A stretch of 38,500 nt of DNA from Acetobacteraceae bacterium. Lineage in GTDB: Bacteria > Pseudomonadota > Alphaproteobacteria > Acetobacterales > Acetobacteraceae. The stretch covers positions 1 through 38,500 of the forward strand of contig JAIYDS010000082.1 of the NCBI GenBank assembly GCA_027487385.1. The letters run 5' to 3'. Below are positions 1 through 8,708 of the stretch, piece by piece (within the stretch, counting starts at the first letter, position 1; every line of letters begins with the position of its first letter). The position numbers and the translations under genes were made by a program. The notes below the pieces were generated by a model. It worked only from the letters and a program-made list of their open reading frames with translations. It ran no database searches and was not told the origin of the DNA.

Positions 1-3000
1 CGCCCGATGCGATGACCGAGCCATCCACCGCCAGGTTCCCGGCATTGGTGAAGCTCAGAAGACCAGGTGTGCCCTCGCCCGCCGTCCCATTCGCCACGCC
101 AGACCAGAGCGAGACGTTGCCCACGCCGGCGCGTGTTCCCGCCCCGGTATCGGTCACCCGTGTCAGTGTGGTTACGAGATTGGCGCCGGTGAGGCTGACA
201 TTCCCGCCGGCCATGGCCGAGAGCGAGGCCACGGTGATCACGCCCGTGCCGCTGACGCTGCGTGCCGTCGTGTCGGTGCTGGCCAGAAGCTCCAGATGAG
301 TGACGCGCGTGCCGAGGTTCACCGCGCCGTCCACGGCGATGCTGCCGATATTGTGGGTGGCGCCGCTCGCGTGCGCGCGCCCCAGCCGCAAGACCGTGGT
401 TGGGTTGAGGGCATCGCCCAGATTGCCGAGATCCGTCGCATCCAGCGCCAGCGTCCCAACCCCCGCCGCGCCGAGCGTCACGTCCTGCCGCGTGGTGAAG
501 CTCTGCAGCTCGATTGTTCCGCTGGGGGCTGTCACCAGGGCGGCCAGAGCCAGGTCATTGGCGAAGAGGCTGAGGGTGGTGTTGTTGCTGATCACGGCCG
601 AGCCCAGCGGGGCGCCGGTTGTCGCGTCGCGCTCCCGCGTGCCGCTGCGCAGCGGCGCATTGACGGTCAGCAGCGCCACATTCGTGTCAATCCGGAGGTT
701 GCCGCTGGCGGCGATGCCCGTGCTGCCCGGCGCGCCATCGGCCACGATCGCCGTGATCACATTCGCCGTGGGCGTGACGCCGCCCGTGCTCAGCGTGAAT
801 TCCCCGCCATTGGCGTAGCCGGAGAGGTTGGGCGCCGTGATGATGCCGCCGGTCTGCGTCACGCTGCCGCCCGCGCGCAGGCGAAGGGTGGTGACGGTCG
901 CATTCGGCGTGACATCGCCGGTGATGGTGATGTTGCCCGTGTTGATCGGGCCCGCGACGCCGGCGCGGCTCAGCGCCATGCCGCCGATCACCAGCGTGGG
1001 AGCGTCCATCAGCGCGATCTGCGCGGTCTCGACGAAGGCCCCGGCGCCACCGAGGCTGATGTTGCCCCCCGTGGTGCGGGGGAGGATCTCGATGGTCCCC
1101 GTGCCGCCCACCGTGACGCCGGAGGCGCCGGTCAGGCCGGCATCGCTGAACAAGCGCACCGCCCCGTTGCTGGCGCCGGTCACTGTGGCATTGAGCGCGA
1201 TGGAATTGCCGACCAACTCCAGGACATTCGCGCCGGTGGCGACGCCATCACCCACATTCAGGGCGGAGTTGACGGCCAGCGCGCCGGTTCCTGTGGTTCG
1301 GAACTGCAGGGTTTGGATCGTGCGGTTGCCGCTATTGGTGAAGAGGGCGGCGCGCAGCGCCACCGGATCCAGCTCCAATCCACCCACACCACCCACCGAA
1401 ATGCCAGTATCCGCCCCCTGAGGTGCCAGAATGACATGCCCCGTGGCGGAGGGATCGATGATCGCGCCAGCGCCGAAGCTCATGGCGCCCGCGGTCAGTG
1501 TGACCGTGCCACCCGCGCCGGTCGAGACGGTGCCAGGAATGGACAGCGCGCCGGTGGTGACCGTCAGGCCAACCGCACTGGCCGCCGCACCAGCCGAAGC
1601 CGCATCCACCGCCAGATCCTGCGCGTTGGTGAAGCTGAGATTGCCCGTGGTGAGCGCATCCAGCCGCGTGACCAGGTTGGCACCCGAGAGGTTCAAGCTG
1701 CCGGCAGCCGCGACGCCATCGGTCCCACGCACCGTCAGCGTCCCCGCCGTGGTGATCACGCCCGTGCCGCTGATCGCGCCCGACGCGTTCAGGTTGACCG
1801 AGGTGCCGCCCACAGCACCGTTCAACACCATTCCATCGGTGCCCGCCGTCAGCGTGACCACCCCCGCACTGGCCTGTGCCTGGGTGACGGCCAGGGGCGC
1901 GCCGGTATTGATGGTGGTGACGTTCAACGTCCCGACCGTGCGGGCGTCGAGGGTGCCGATGCTGTTGCCGAGCGTCAGGACGGCGCTGTCGGCGCTGCCG
2001 GTCCCTGCGGCGTTGCGGATGACAAGAGTGCCGGCCGTGATCGTACCGCTGGCCTGCTGCGTGATGGCGCCATTGGCGAACAGGTTGAGGGTGTCGCCGG
2101 GCCTGATGATCGCGGAGCGGACATTGATTCCCTCCAACGCCTGCAACGTAACTGTTGTCCCCGCCGTCAGCGCGTTCAGGTCAGAAGCCCGAACAAACAG
2201 GACGCTGCCTGGGCCATTCGTGTTCGCGACAACTGTGTCGCCGGGTGCCAGATCCACATTGCTGCCGGCGACGCCGGTCACAGCAACAGCTGCCGCAGCG
2301 TCGGCAGGCATATCGGCATCCGACACAACACGGATGTTCCGCGGGTCAATCATGAAGGTCCCGCCGCGCCCCAAAGGCGCCGCCACATCGATCCGGGACA
2401 GGTTAAGCCTCAGCCCCTGCATCCCCGATACTTCGACGAACCCACCATCCCCACCGACGCTACCGCCCCGCGCCGACAACGTGCCCAGCATCAACGTGCT
2501 CTCGGCGCTGTTCACCACGATGGTGCCGCCATTGCCGCTCGTCACCGCATCCGCGCGCACCACCGCGCCGCTTTCCACGCGCGTCTCCCGCGCCATGGTC
2601 TGCGCGCGGCCCACGCCGGTCGTGCCCAGCAGCACCGTGCCGCCGCCCGCCGTGCCCGAGGCATTCACCACCGCTGTCGGCGCCACCGTCACGCTGTCGC
2701 GCGCCTGCACCGCGACACGGCCGCCCGTCGCATTCGCGCCCGTGCCGCGCGACGACACCCGGCCCTCGACGCGCACGGCCGAAGTCGTCGCCCCGCCCAG
2801 CTGCACCTGGCCGCCGCCCTGGCGCGAGGAGGCCGAGACACGCGCCTGCGGCCCCACCACCACCGTCGCATCCGGTGCCGTGATGCTGACCGAACCGCCG
2901 CGCGCCGTCACGCTGCCGGCGGCGATGTCCACATTGCCGCCCTGGCCGGTCACCGTCACATTCCGGCCCGCGACGCGGCCGGTGTTGCGCACCACGGATT

Positions 3001-3778
3001 CCACGAGGCCGCTCGCCGCATGGGCCGAGAGGATGACCTGCCCGCCCTGCGCCTCGATCACGCCGCTATTGGTCACCAGCGCGGCATTGCCATTGGCGGT
3101 GCGCCGCACGGATTCCGTCACCTCGATCGAGAGCATCCCATCGCCCGCGAGGTCGAGCCGGAAGGTCTCCGCGCCGGCCACCACGGCCGTGCCCAGCCGC
3201 GCCCGGATGGTGCCGGTATTGGCCGCGCCGGGCCCGACCAGCGCCGCGAGGCCGCGATCCGCCACGGTGATGGAGCCGTGATTCTCGACGCGCGCGCCGT
3301 CACGGCCGCGCTCGTTGAACTCCATCCGCCCGGCCATGAAATTCTGGTTGGTGATGTTCGCGGTGGAGGCAATCAGCGAGCCGACATTCACCTGCGAGCC
3401 CGGCGTGAACACCACGCCCGACTGGTTGACGATGGCGACACCGCCATTGGCCGTGATCCGCCCCGCGATCATCGAGGGATCGGGCGTGTTGACGCGGTTC
3501 AGCGTCCAGGATTGGGCATTGGGCTGGGCGAAATTGACCGTCGAATTGCGGCCCACATCGAAGCGCTGCCAATCCACCACCGCCCGGTTGGAGCCCTGGT
3601 TGACCTGGGTGTGCGTGCCCGATTGCGTGATGCTCGCCTGGCCCGCCGTCACCTGCCCGCCGGTCGGCACCGCATTGGGCGCCTGGGCCTGGGCGACCGC
3701 CGCAGGCAGCAACGCCGTGGTGCCGAGCAGAAGCCGCCGCAGGAAGCCGGGAAACGTAACCGCTGGAAGCTGAGCCAT
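1..3778 (-). CDS. TpsA exoprotein, filamentous-haemagglutinin-like (C-terminus beyond window)
   Basis: Large secreted adhesin-like protein exported by a two-partner (type Vb) pathway; 1259 codons are visible and the gene continues past the left edge. The start at 3778 has GGAGA about 10 nt upstream. A signal peptide (MAQLPAVTF..., cleavage near residue 31) is followed by a TPS secretion domain at about residues 33–150. That domain shows the family hallmarks: a QGSNRAVVDWQRFDVG segment, NRVN, then GRITANGGVAIVNQSGVVFTPG. The rest is Gly/Ala/Thr/Val-rich beta-helix-type sequence, with a repeat seen at about 22–255 and 1603–1773. It starts 37 nt after the tpsB stop, so the two are an operon and TpsB is the expected exporter. 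Adhesin, haemolysin and CDI-like toxin are all possible; the deciding C-terminus is not visible. The family call is firm, the function is inferred. Confidence 0.92.
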   Translation of the reverse strand, partial: MAQLPAVTFPGFLRRLLLGTTALLPAAVAQAQAPNAVPTGGQVTAGQASITQSGTHTQVNQGSNRAVVDWQRFDVGRNSTVNFAQPNAQSWTLNRVNTPDPSMIAGRITANGGVAIVNQSGVVFTPGSQVNVGSLIASTANITNQNFMAGRMEFNERGRDGARVENHGSITVADRGLAALVGPGAANTGTIRARLGTAVVAGAETFRLDLAGDGMLSIEVTESVRRTANGNAALVTNSGVIEAQGGQVILSAHAASGLVESVVRNTGRVAGRNVTVTGQGGNVDIAAGSVTARGGSVSITAPDATVVVGPQARVSASSRQGGGQVQLGGATTSAVRVEGRVSSRGTGANATGGRVAVQARDSVTVAPTAVVNASGTAGGGTVLLGTTGVGRAQTMARETRVESGAVVRADAVTSGNGGTIVVNSAESTLMLGTLSARGGSVGGDGGFVEVSGMQGLRLNLSRIDVAAPLGRGGTFMIDPRNIRVVSDADMPADAAAAVAVTGVAGSNVDLAPGDTVVANTNGPGSVLFVRASDLNALTAGTTVTLQALEGINVRSAIIRPGDTLNLFANGAITQQASGTITAGTLVIRNAAGTGSADSAVLTLGNSIGTLDARTVGTLNVTTINTGAPLAVTQAQASAGVVTLTAGTDGMVLNGAVGGTSVNLNASGAISGTGVITTAGTLTVRGTDGVAAAGSLNLSGANLVTRLDALTTGNLSFTNAQDLAVDAASAGAAASAVGLTVTTGALSIPGTVSTGAGGTVTLTAGAMSFGAGAIIDPSATGHVILAPQGADTGISVGGVGGLELDPVALRAALFTNSGNRTIQTLQFRTTGTGALAVNSALNVGDGVATGANVLELVGNSIALNATVTGASNGAVRLFSDAGLTGASGVTVGGTGTIEILPRTTGGNISLGGAGAFVETAQIALMDAPTLVIGGMALSRAGVAGPINTGNITITGDVTPNATVTTLRLRAGGSVTQTGGIITAPNLSGYANGGEFTLSTGGVTPTANVITAIVADGAPGSTGIAASGNLRIDTNVALLTVNAPLRSGTRERDATTGAPLGSAVISNNTTLSLFANDLALAALVTAPSGTIELQSFTTRQDVTLGAAGVGTLALDATDLGNLGDALNPTTVLRLGRAHASGATHNIGSIAVDGAVNLGTRVTHLELLASTDTTARSVSGTGVITVASLSAMAGGNVSLTGANLVTTLTRVTDTGAGTRAGVGNVSLWSGVANGTAGEGTPGLLSFTNAGNLAVDGSVIASG

Positions 3779-3815
3779 GAGGGAAGTCTCCGGAAAGCGG
3801 ACGGGGCAGGCGGAA

Positions 3816-5615
3816 TCAGAAGCGGGTCATCAGGCGGAAATAGCCCGCGGTCGCGGCGAGCGGACTGACGGTGGAACCCGCTGCATCCACCGAGCGCGTC
3901 ACGCGGCTGACACCCTCGATGTCGAGGAAGACCGTGTTGTTCACATTGGTGCGAATGCCGCCGCCCCAGGATTCGATGCGGCGGTTGGGGTCGCTCGGCA
4001 GGTTCTCGTAGGTGCGGCCGGTGTCGTAGAACATGTAGAGCTGGACGGAGGGGCGCAGCTCCGCCGCGCGGCTGCCGGCGGGCGTGAGCATGAAGCTCGG
4101 CAGGTTCAGCAGGTCCAGCTGCGCCTCGGCGGTGAAGCCATAGGCGCTGTCGCCGCTCACCTGGCCGGCATAGAAGCCGCGGCCGAGCCGCGTGCCGCCC
4201 AGGAAGAACTTCTCCGAGACGGGCAGGATGTCGTTGCTGTACTGCCCCGCGATCGTGCCCTGCAGGCTGAACAGCATGTCGCGGTAGGTGAAGAGCGGCT
4301 GGGTGCGCTGATATTCACCGGTGATCTTCGTGAAGCCGAAATCGCTGCCCTGGCGGGAGGGCGGCGGGGTGCGGCCATTCTGCGTGGCGCCGAAGGTGGT
4401 GATGCCCTGGTGCAGCCGGATATTGCCGGCATTCACCGCCAGCCCGCCGAAGGGCAGGAAGCTGTCCAGATATTGCCCGTCAAAGCCGATGCGCAGGGCA
4501 CGGACATAATCCTTGCTGGTGCGCAGAACCTGCGTCGTCCCGGTCTCGACGGTGTTGTCATACATGTCGAACTGCGCCGTCGTGAAAAGATTGGCGCTGC
4601 GGGCACGGATGATGGGATAGGCCACCGCACCGCCGGCGATGGTGGTGAAGGCGTTGTAGCCGATGGTGGCGAGCGTGCCGCTCGGTTGCGTGTAGCCCGC
4701 ACCAGCGTAGAGCCGGACGCGCAGGCCGGAGCTGCCCAGGAAGAACTCCGTGCTGGCCTGGCCGAACACGGCCTCGGCCTGGGCCGAGGTGTAGAAGCTT
4801 GCTTCCGTCCGCTCGCCGAAGGATGTGAAGGAGTTGGCCTGGCCCACCACCAGGAACTGGACCGGGCCGGCGCGCTGGAAGCCGCGATTGTCGCCTGTGA
4901 TGAAGCCGCTGAAGGGGCGCCGCGAGACTTCGGCCACCAACTCGAGCTCGCCCGGGGCGCCGCCCTCCAGGGGGCGGAGCACGCCGCGCACGGTGACGCC
5001 TGGCACATCGCCGGCCAGCAGCAACGCGCGTTCCAGCCGCGCCGCCGTGGCGGCCCCCTCCGTGACGGCGCCGTTGAGGAAGCGCAGCACCTGCACGCCC
5101 GCCGGGCCAATATTGCCATCCAGCCGGACGCGGGCGATGCGCCCCTCTTGTACGGTGAAGATGAGTCGGTTGCCGCCGGCGACCCGCTGGGCCGAAGCGA
5201 CGACGCTCAGGAAGGGGAAGCCCGCATTCCGGTAATCGGTGAGGATCGCGACGCGCGCGGCCTCGATCTCCTCGGCGGTGGCGGCGCGGCCGGTGAGGCC
5301 ATCGAGGTGCCGCGCCAGCCGGGCCGTGGGCAGCGCCTCATTGCCGGTGACACTGGCCTCGACGACATTGACACCAGCGAGGCCAGGGGCGGGCTGTTGC
5401 GGCGTAACCGGCGCACCGCGCAAGCCGGGGGAGAGACGCGGGCGGGGATCGGGCGACAATTCCCGCAGGAATTGCTGCGGCGGCGGGACGGCAGGAAGCC
5501 CCGGCAACTGGGCCAATTGGATATTCTGCTGAAGCGCGGCCGGGGACTGCGCCAGGGCGACGCTGAAGGAGGCTGCCGGGATCAGCCCGAGCGCGAAGCA
5601 GAGTGAACGATTCAT
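3816..5615 (-). CDS. TpsB outer-membrane transporter (ShlB/FhaC family)
   Basis: Outer-membrane pore that recognises the TPS domain of its partner in the periplasm and moves it to the cell surface. The 599-residue length is usual for the family. I chose the ATG at 5615 (MNRSLCFALG...) because it gives a clean signal peptide ending near ALA-QS; an in-frame ATG at 5648 has no ribosome binding site. After a Pro-rich linker come two POTRA-like domains (about residues 80–230; the first contains NVVEASVTGNEALPT), then a 16-strand barrel. The L6-loop motif typical of the Omp85/TpsB superfamily appears as GGTRLGRGFYAG, and the chain ends in MTRF with the terminal Phe expected of barrel proteins. It lies directly upstream of tpsA. 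No second exoprotein gene is visible, so the pair is probably dedicated. Confidence 0.93.
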   Translation of the reverse strand: MNRSLCFALGLIPAASFSVALAQSPAALQQNIQLAQLPGLPAVPPPQQFLRELSPDPRPRLSPGLRGAPVTPQQPAPGLAGVNVVEASVTGNEALPTARLARHLDGLTGRAATAEEIEAARVAILTDYRNAGFPFLSVVASAQRVAGGNRLIFTVQEGRIARVRLDGNIGPAGVQVLRFLNGAVTEGAATAARLERALLLAGDVPGVTVRGVLRPLEGGAPGELELVAEVSRRPFSGFITGDNRGFQRAGPVQFLVVGQANSFTSFGERTEASFYTSAQAEAVFGQASTEFFLGSSGLRVRLYAGAGYTQPSGTLATIGYNAFTTIAGGAVAYPIIRARSANLFTTAQFDMYDNTVETGTTQVLRTSKDYVRALRIGFDGQYLDSFLPFGGLAVNAGNIRLHQGITTFGATQNGRTPPPSRQGSDFGFTKITGEYQRTQPLFTYRDMLFSLQGTIAGQYSNDILPVSEKFFLGGTRLGRGFYAGQVSGDSAYGFTAEAQLDLLNLPSFMLTPAGSRAAELRPSVQLYMFYDTGRTYENLPSDPNRRIESWGGGIRTNVNNTVFLDIEGVSRVTRSVDAAGSTVSPLAATAGYFRLMTRF

Positions 5616-5828
5616 GGCGGCCCCCGAAAGCTGCCAGATCATTGACAATTGTAACTCATTGCGTCAAGTTGTATGAACAAGATGGGAGTTTGGTTTTCCG
5701 CCTACTGTGCGCACGAAGCCACAATAGCTCGGTCCTTTTTTTGAAATGAAGTTTCAGCGGGCGCCTCTTCAACGAGCACCGAGCCTGCTATCATCCATGG
5801 CCATACTGCCCTGATTGGTGGGTGGGTC

Positions 5829-5850
5829 ATGCAACCACAGGTTGTATATT
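5829..5850 (+). promoter_or_regulatory. Candidate promoter -10 with overlapping palindrome, upstream of the ompA-like gene
   Basis: In the divergent tpsB/ompA-like interval, ATGCAACC (5829–5836) and GGTTGTAT (5840–5847) form an 8-bp inverted repeat with one mismatch around ACA. Its right arm overlaps a -10-like TATATT at 5845–5850, 18 nt before the chosen ATG at 5869. No good -35 is visible at 16–18 nt, which would suit an activator- or repressor-controlled promoter. The site is seen directly; the promoter role is inferred. Confidence 0.35.
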
Positions 5851-5868
5851 CAGATGGGGAGCGTCCGG

Positions 5869-6519
5869 ATGCGCGGCTCGACAGGAATTGCTTTCGCCAC
5901 GGTGGCCCTCCTGGCCCTTGCCACGGCGGCCCCGCCTCGCCCTGCCTTGGCACAGACCGACCCTGCCACGCAGCGGCTGATTGACCAGCTGCGCTTCTCG
6001 GGCGCCACGCGCGGCATGGTTCGCCCCCAGGCCGGCGCCGTGGCCGAGCCGCAGCCAGCCCCGGTGGCACCGGCCTCCGCGGCGCGACCGGCCGTGACGC
6101 CGCAGACCAGCGCGCCCGCCCGCCCCGCGGCACCCGCCGCCCCGCCCGCCACCACGGCGCCCCCGGATGTGCCCTCCGTCAGCGTCACGGTCACCTTCGC
6201 GTCGGGCTCGGCGGTCCTGACCCCGACGGCGATGGAGCAGTTGAACCCGCTGGGCCGCGCCCTGGTTTCGAGCGACCTTGCCCCCTTCCGCTTCCGGATC
6301 GAGGGACATACCGACACGGTCGGCCCGGCCGAAGAGAATCGCCTTCTCTCCGAGCGCCGTGCGAATGCGGTGCGAGACTATCTGGTGGAGCGCTTCGGCA
6401 TTTCCCCCGCCCGGCTGGTGACGGAAGGCCTGGGCGAGAGCCGCCTGCTGGTCCCGACGCCCGACGAAACCCCGCAGCAACGCAACCGCCGCGTGCAGAT
6501 CCTCAATCTGGGGAGTTGA
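5869..6519 (+). CDS. OmpA-family peptidoglycan-binding envelope protein
   Basis: Exported 216-residue protein with a C-terminal OmpA-like domain that binds meso-diaminopimelate of peptidoglycan. I chose the ATG at 5869 because GGGGAG lies just upstream and a signal peptide follows directly (hydrophobic residues 7–21, cleavage near PALA-QT at 28). In-frame ATGs at 5815 and 5854 would add a non-signal extension. Residues about 55–102 are a Pro/Ala-rich linker. Residues about 103–214 are the OmpA domain, with IEGHTDTVG (Asp149) and LSERRANAV (Arg163/164), the peptidoglycan-contacting positions, and a closing RNRRVQI. There is no beta-barrel part, so this is a periplasmic protein, not a porin. 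It is divergent from tpsBA and 60 nt upstream of the kinase gene. It may anchor the surface system to the wall, which is inference. Confidence 0.9.
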   Translation: MRGSTGIAFATVALLALATAAPPRPALAQTDPATQRLIDQLRFSGATRGMVRPQAGAVAEPQPAPVAPASAARPAVTPQTSAPARPAAPAAPPATTAPPDVPSVSVTVTFASGSAVLTPTAMEQLNPLGRALVSSDLAPFRFRIEGHTDTVGPAEENRLLSERRANAVRDYLVERFGISPARLVTEGLGESRLLVPTPDETPQQRNRRVQILNLGS

Positions 6520-6579
6520 CCTGCTCGCCTCGGGTCGTCAGCCTCGTGGCCATTGGCGTGGTGAGGCCAGGAGGATGAC

Positions 6580-8655
6580 GTGAGCGGCTCGGCAGAAATC
6601 CCCAGCGGGCTTCCCCCACGCTACAAGGTGGAGAAGGAACTCGGCCGCGGCGGCATGGGCAGCGTGGTCGCGGCCTTCGACACCACGATCCGTCGGCGCG
6701 TGGCGATCAAGATCGCCCCCGCCCCGCCGCCTGGCGACGTCGAGCAACAACAGGCCTTCCAGCGCTTCCGGCGCGAAGCCCAGCTGGCCGGTGGGCTGCG
6801 GCACGAAAATATCGTCGGGATCTATGATTTCGGCGCCGATGCGCAATCCGCCTGGATGGTCATGGAGATCGTCGAGGGCGGATCGTTGCGGGAACTGCTC
6901 CAGCGCGCCGAATCCCTCTCGCTGGCCGAAATCACCCGGATCATGGTCCAGCTGCTGGATGGCCTGGCCTTCTGCCATGACCAGGGCATCGTGCATTGCG
7001 ACGTGAAGCCCGCCAACCTCATGCTGACCGAGCCGAGCACGGCGGCCGAGGTCAAGCTGGCGGATTTCGGGATCGCGCGGAATTTCGGCCAGCCGGTGAT
7101 CCATGCCGATGATGGCGAGGCCACGCGCGTCTTCACCGCGGCCCGCACCGAGGCCGAGCCGGAACGCATCGGCACCCCCGCCTATATGGCCCCCGAGCAG
7201 TTCAGCGGCGGCAAGCTCGACGCTCGTACGGACATCTGGGCGGCGGGCGTGATGCTGTATCATCTGCTGACCCGGGAAAATCCCTTCAAGGGAGATCCTG
7301 ACACCATCGAAATGAAGGTGCTGAACACGGAGCCCGCGCTCCCTTCGCAGCTTTCGGTGATCGCCAACCGCGCGATTGACGATGTGGTGAAGAAGGCGCT
7401 GGCCAAGCGTCCGGAAGATCGCTTCCAGGATGCGCGCGCCTTCGCCGCCGCGTTGCTGGAGGCGACGCGCCGCCGGGCCGGTGGCACCGCCGGCCGCAGC
7501 GGCGGTGCGGAGCCGACGCTCTCATCCACCGTCACGGCGCCGCCGCCTGCCCCCCCGGCAGGCTCGCCACCCTGGGTCAAGTTCGCGGCGGCCGGAGGCG
7601 GCGTCGCGGTGCTGGCGGGGATCGCGGCCTTCCTGCTCATGCCCTCGGCGCCACCGCCGCCCGCGCCGCCTGCCCCAGCCCAGCTGGTGCAACCGGCGCC
7701 GGCCGCGCGGCCGGAGGCGCCGGCGGCCGTGGCGTTGGCCCCTGCGCCGGCCGTCATCCCCGCGCCGGTGCAACCGGCCGCCCCGGCCCTGGTGGCGCCC
7801 GCCCAACCCTTGCCTGCCCCCAGCGCAATCCCCACCCCTGGCCCGATCCTCAGCCCGGCGCCGGCGCCGCAGCCCATGCCCGCCCCCATCCAGGCGGCGC
7901 CGAGCCAACCGAGCCCCCCTGCCATCACGGCCCAGCCCGCGCCGCCAGCCCCGCTGCTGGTGCCGGTGCCGCCGCCAGCGAGCCCCGCCCCCGCCCTCAT
8001 CCCCGCACCGCCCGCCCCTTCGGAGGCGACGATCCAGGCGGCACTCGCCAGCGCCGCCGGCCCGCAGCGCTGCGCCTTGGTGGATCTGCGGCGCGAGGGC
8101 AGCCTCGTCACCATCGGCGGCTTCGTGCATCAGTCCGAGGTCGAGCTGATGCAGCAGCCGCTGCGCGCCGCCGGGCTGACGCCGCGCCTGCAGGCCGAAG
8201 TGTTCGACGCGCCCTTCTGCGCCATCCTGGCCGCGCTGCGCCCCGCCGCGGCCCTGCAGGCCACGCCGCGCGTGGCCGCCCGCACCACCCATCTGCGCAA
8301 TGGCGAGAAGCTGACACTCGATTTCGACATGGCGAACTGGCCCGCCCTGGTGAATCTCTGGTTCGTGATGCATGACGGGACGACGCTGCAATTGCTCGCC
8401 AACCAGCGCATGGCGGCGGGCGAGCGCCGGATGATGGACCAGACCCGGCCTGATTTCCCCTGGGTGATCGGCGAGCCCTTCGGGCATGAAATGGTCATCA
8501 TGCTGGCCAGCGACACGCCGCCCTTCGCCACCCCGCGCCCGCTGGAGGAGACGATCGACAGCCTGACCGCCGCGCTGCGGGATGCGATCCGCCGCGCGCC
8601 GGCGGAAGGCCGGCGCCTGGTGGGCCAGGCGGTGATGGTCCACACGCGGCCCTGA
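6580..8655 (+). CDS. Transmembrane Ser/Thr protein kinase with extracytoplasmic DUF4384-like C-terminus
   Basis: Hanks-type (eukaryotic-like) kinase of 691 residues. The GTG start at 6580 sits 5 nt after a perfect AGGAGG. The cytoplasmic kinase domain (about 15–290) has glycine loop GRGGMG (22–27), Lys44 in VAIKIA, catalytic loop HCDVKPAN (139–146), DFG at 162–164 and APE at 204–206. Cys replaces the usual Arg before the catalytic Asp (a non-RD kinase), and the DFG-to-APE segment is about a dozen residues longer than in PknB-like enzymes. One membrane helix (about 333–354) leads to a long Pro/Ala-rich spacer (355–490). The C-terminal region of about 190 residues has a stretch (ALVNLWFVMHDGTTLQLLAN) resembling DUF4384 domains found on other bacterial kinases. 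The outer part may sense an envelope cue; substrate and signal are unknown. It follows the ompA-like gene and precedes a TPR gene. Confidence 0.93.
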   Translation: MSGSAEIPSGLPPRYKVEKELGRGGMGSVVAAFDTTIRRRVAIKIAPAPPPGDVEQQQAFQRFRREAQLAGGLRHENIVGIYDFGADAQSAWMVMEIVEGGSLRELLQRAESLSLAEITRIMVQLLDGLAFCHDQGIVHCDVKPANLMLTEPSTAAEVKLADFGIARNFGQPVIHADDGEATRVFTAARTEAEPERIGTPAYMAPEQFSGGKLDARTDIWAAGVMLYHLLTRENPFKGDPDTIEMKVLNTEPALPSQLSVIANRAIDDVVKKALAKRPEDRFQDARAFAAALLEATRRRAGGTAGRSGGAEPTLSSTVTAPPPAPPAGSPPWVKFAAAGGGVAVLAGIAAFLLMPSAPPPPAPPAPAQLVQPAPAARPEAPAAVALAPAPAVIPAPVQPAAPALVAPAQPLPAPSAIPTPGPILSPAPAPQPMPAPIQAAPSQPSPPAITAQPAPPAPLLVPVPPPASPAPALIPAPPAPSEATIQAALASAAGPQRCALVDLRREGSLVTIGGFVHQSEVELMQQPLRAAGLTPRLQAEVFDAPFCAILAALRPAAALQATPRVAARTTHLRNGEKLTLDFDMANWPALVNLWFVMHDGTTLQLLANQRMAAGERRMMDQTRPDFPWVIGEPFGHEMVIMLASDTPPFATPRPLEETIDSLTAALRDAIRRAPAEGRRLVGQAVMVHTRP

Positions 8656-8708
8656 CAGGGGCGCAGGATTTGCTTGCGTGGCGGCAGGCGGGGCCCGAAC
8701 ATCGGGCC

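Noticed and set aside
296..3868. A 1190-codon open frame on the plus strand opposite tpsA, and smaller overlapping ones
   Set aside because: The product is Arg/Gly/His-rich with no domain, while the minus strand encodes an unmistakable TPS exoprotein. Long antisense frames are a by-product of high GC and codon bias.
3777..5606. A 609-codon plus-strand frame opposite tpsB
   Set aside because: Low-complexity Ala/Gly/Arg/Glu composition; the opposite strand is a complete TpsB barrel protein.
7670..8010. Repetitive Pro/Ala codons inside the kinase gene considered as a tandem repeat
   Set aside because: Low-complexity linker sequence without a fixed repeat unit.
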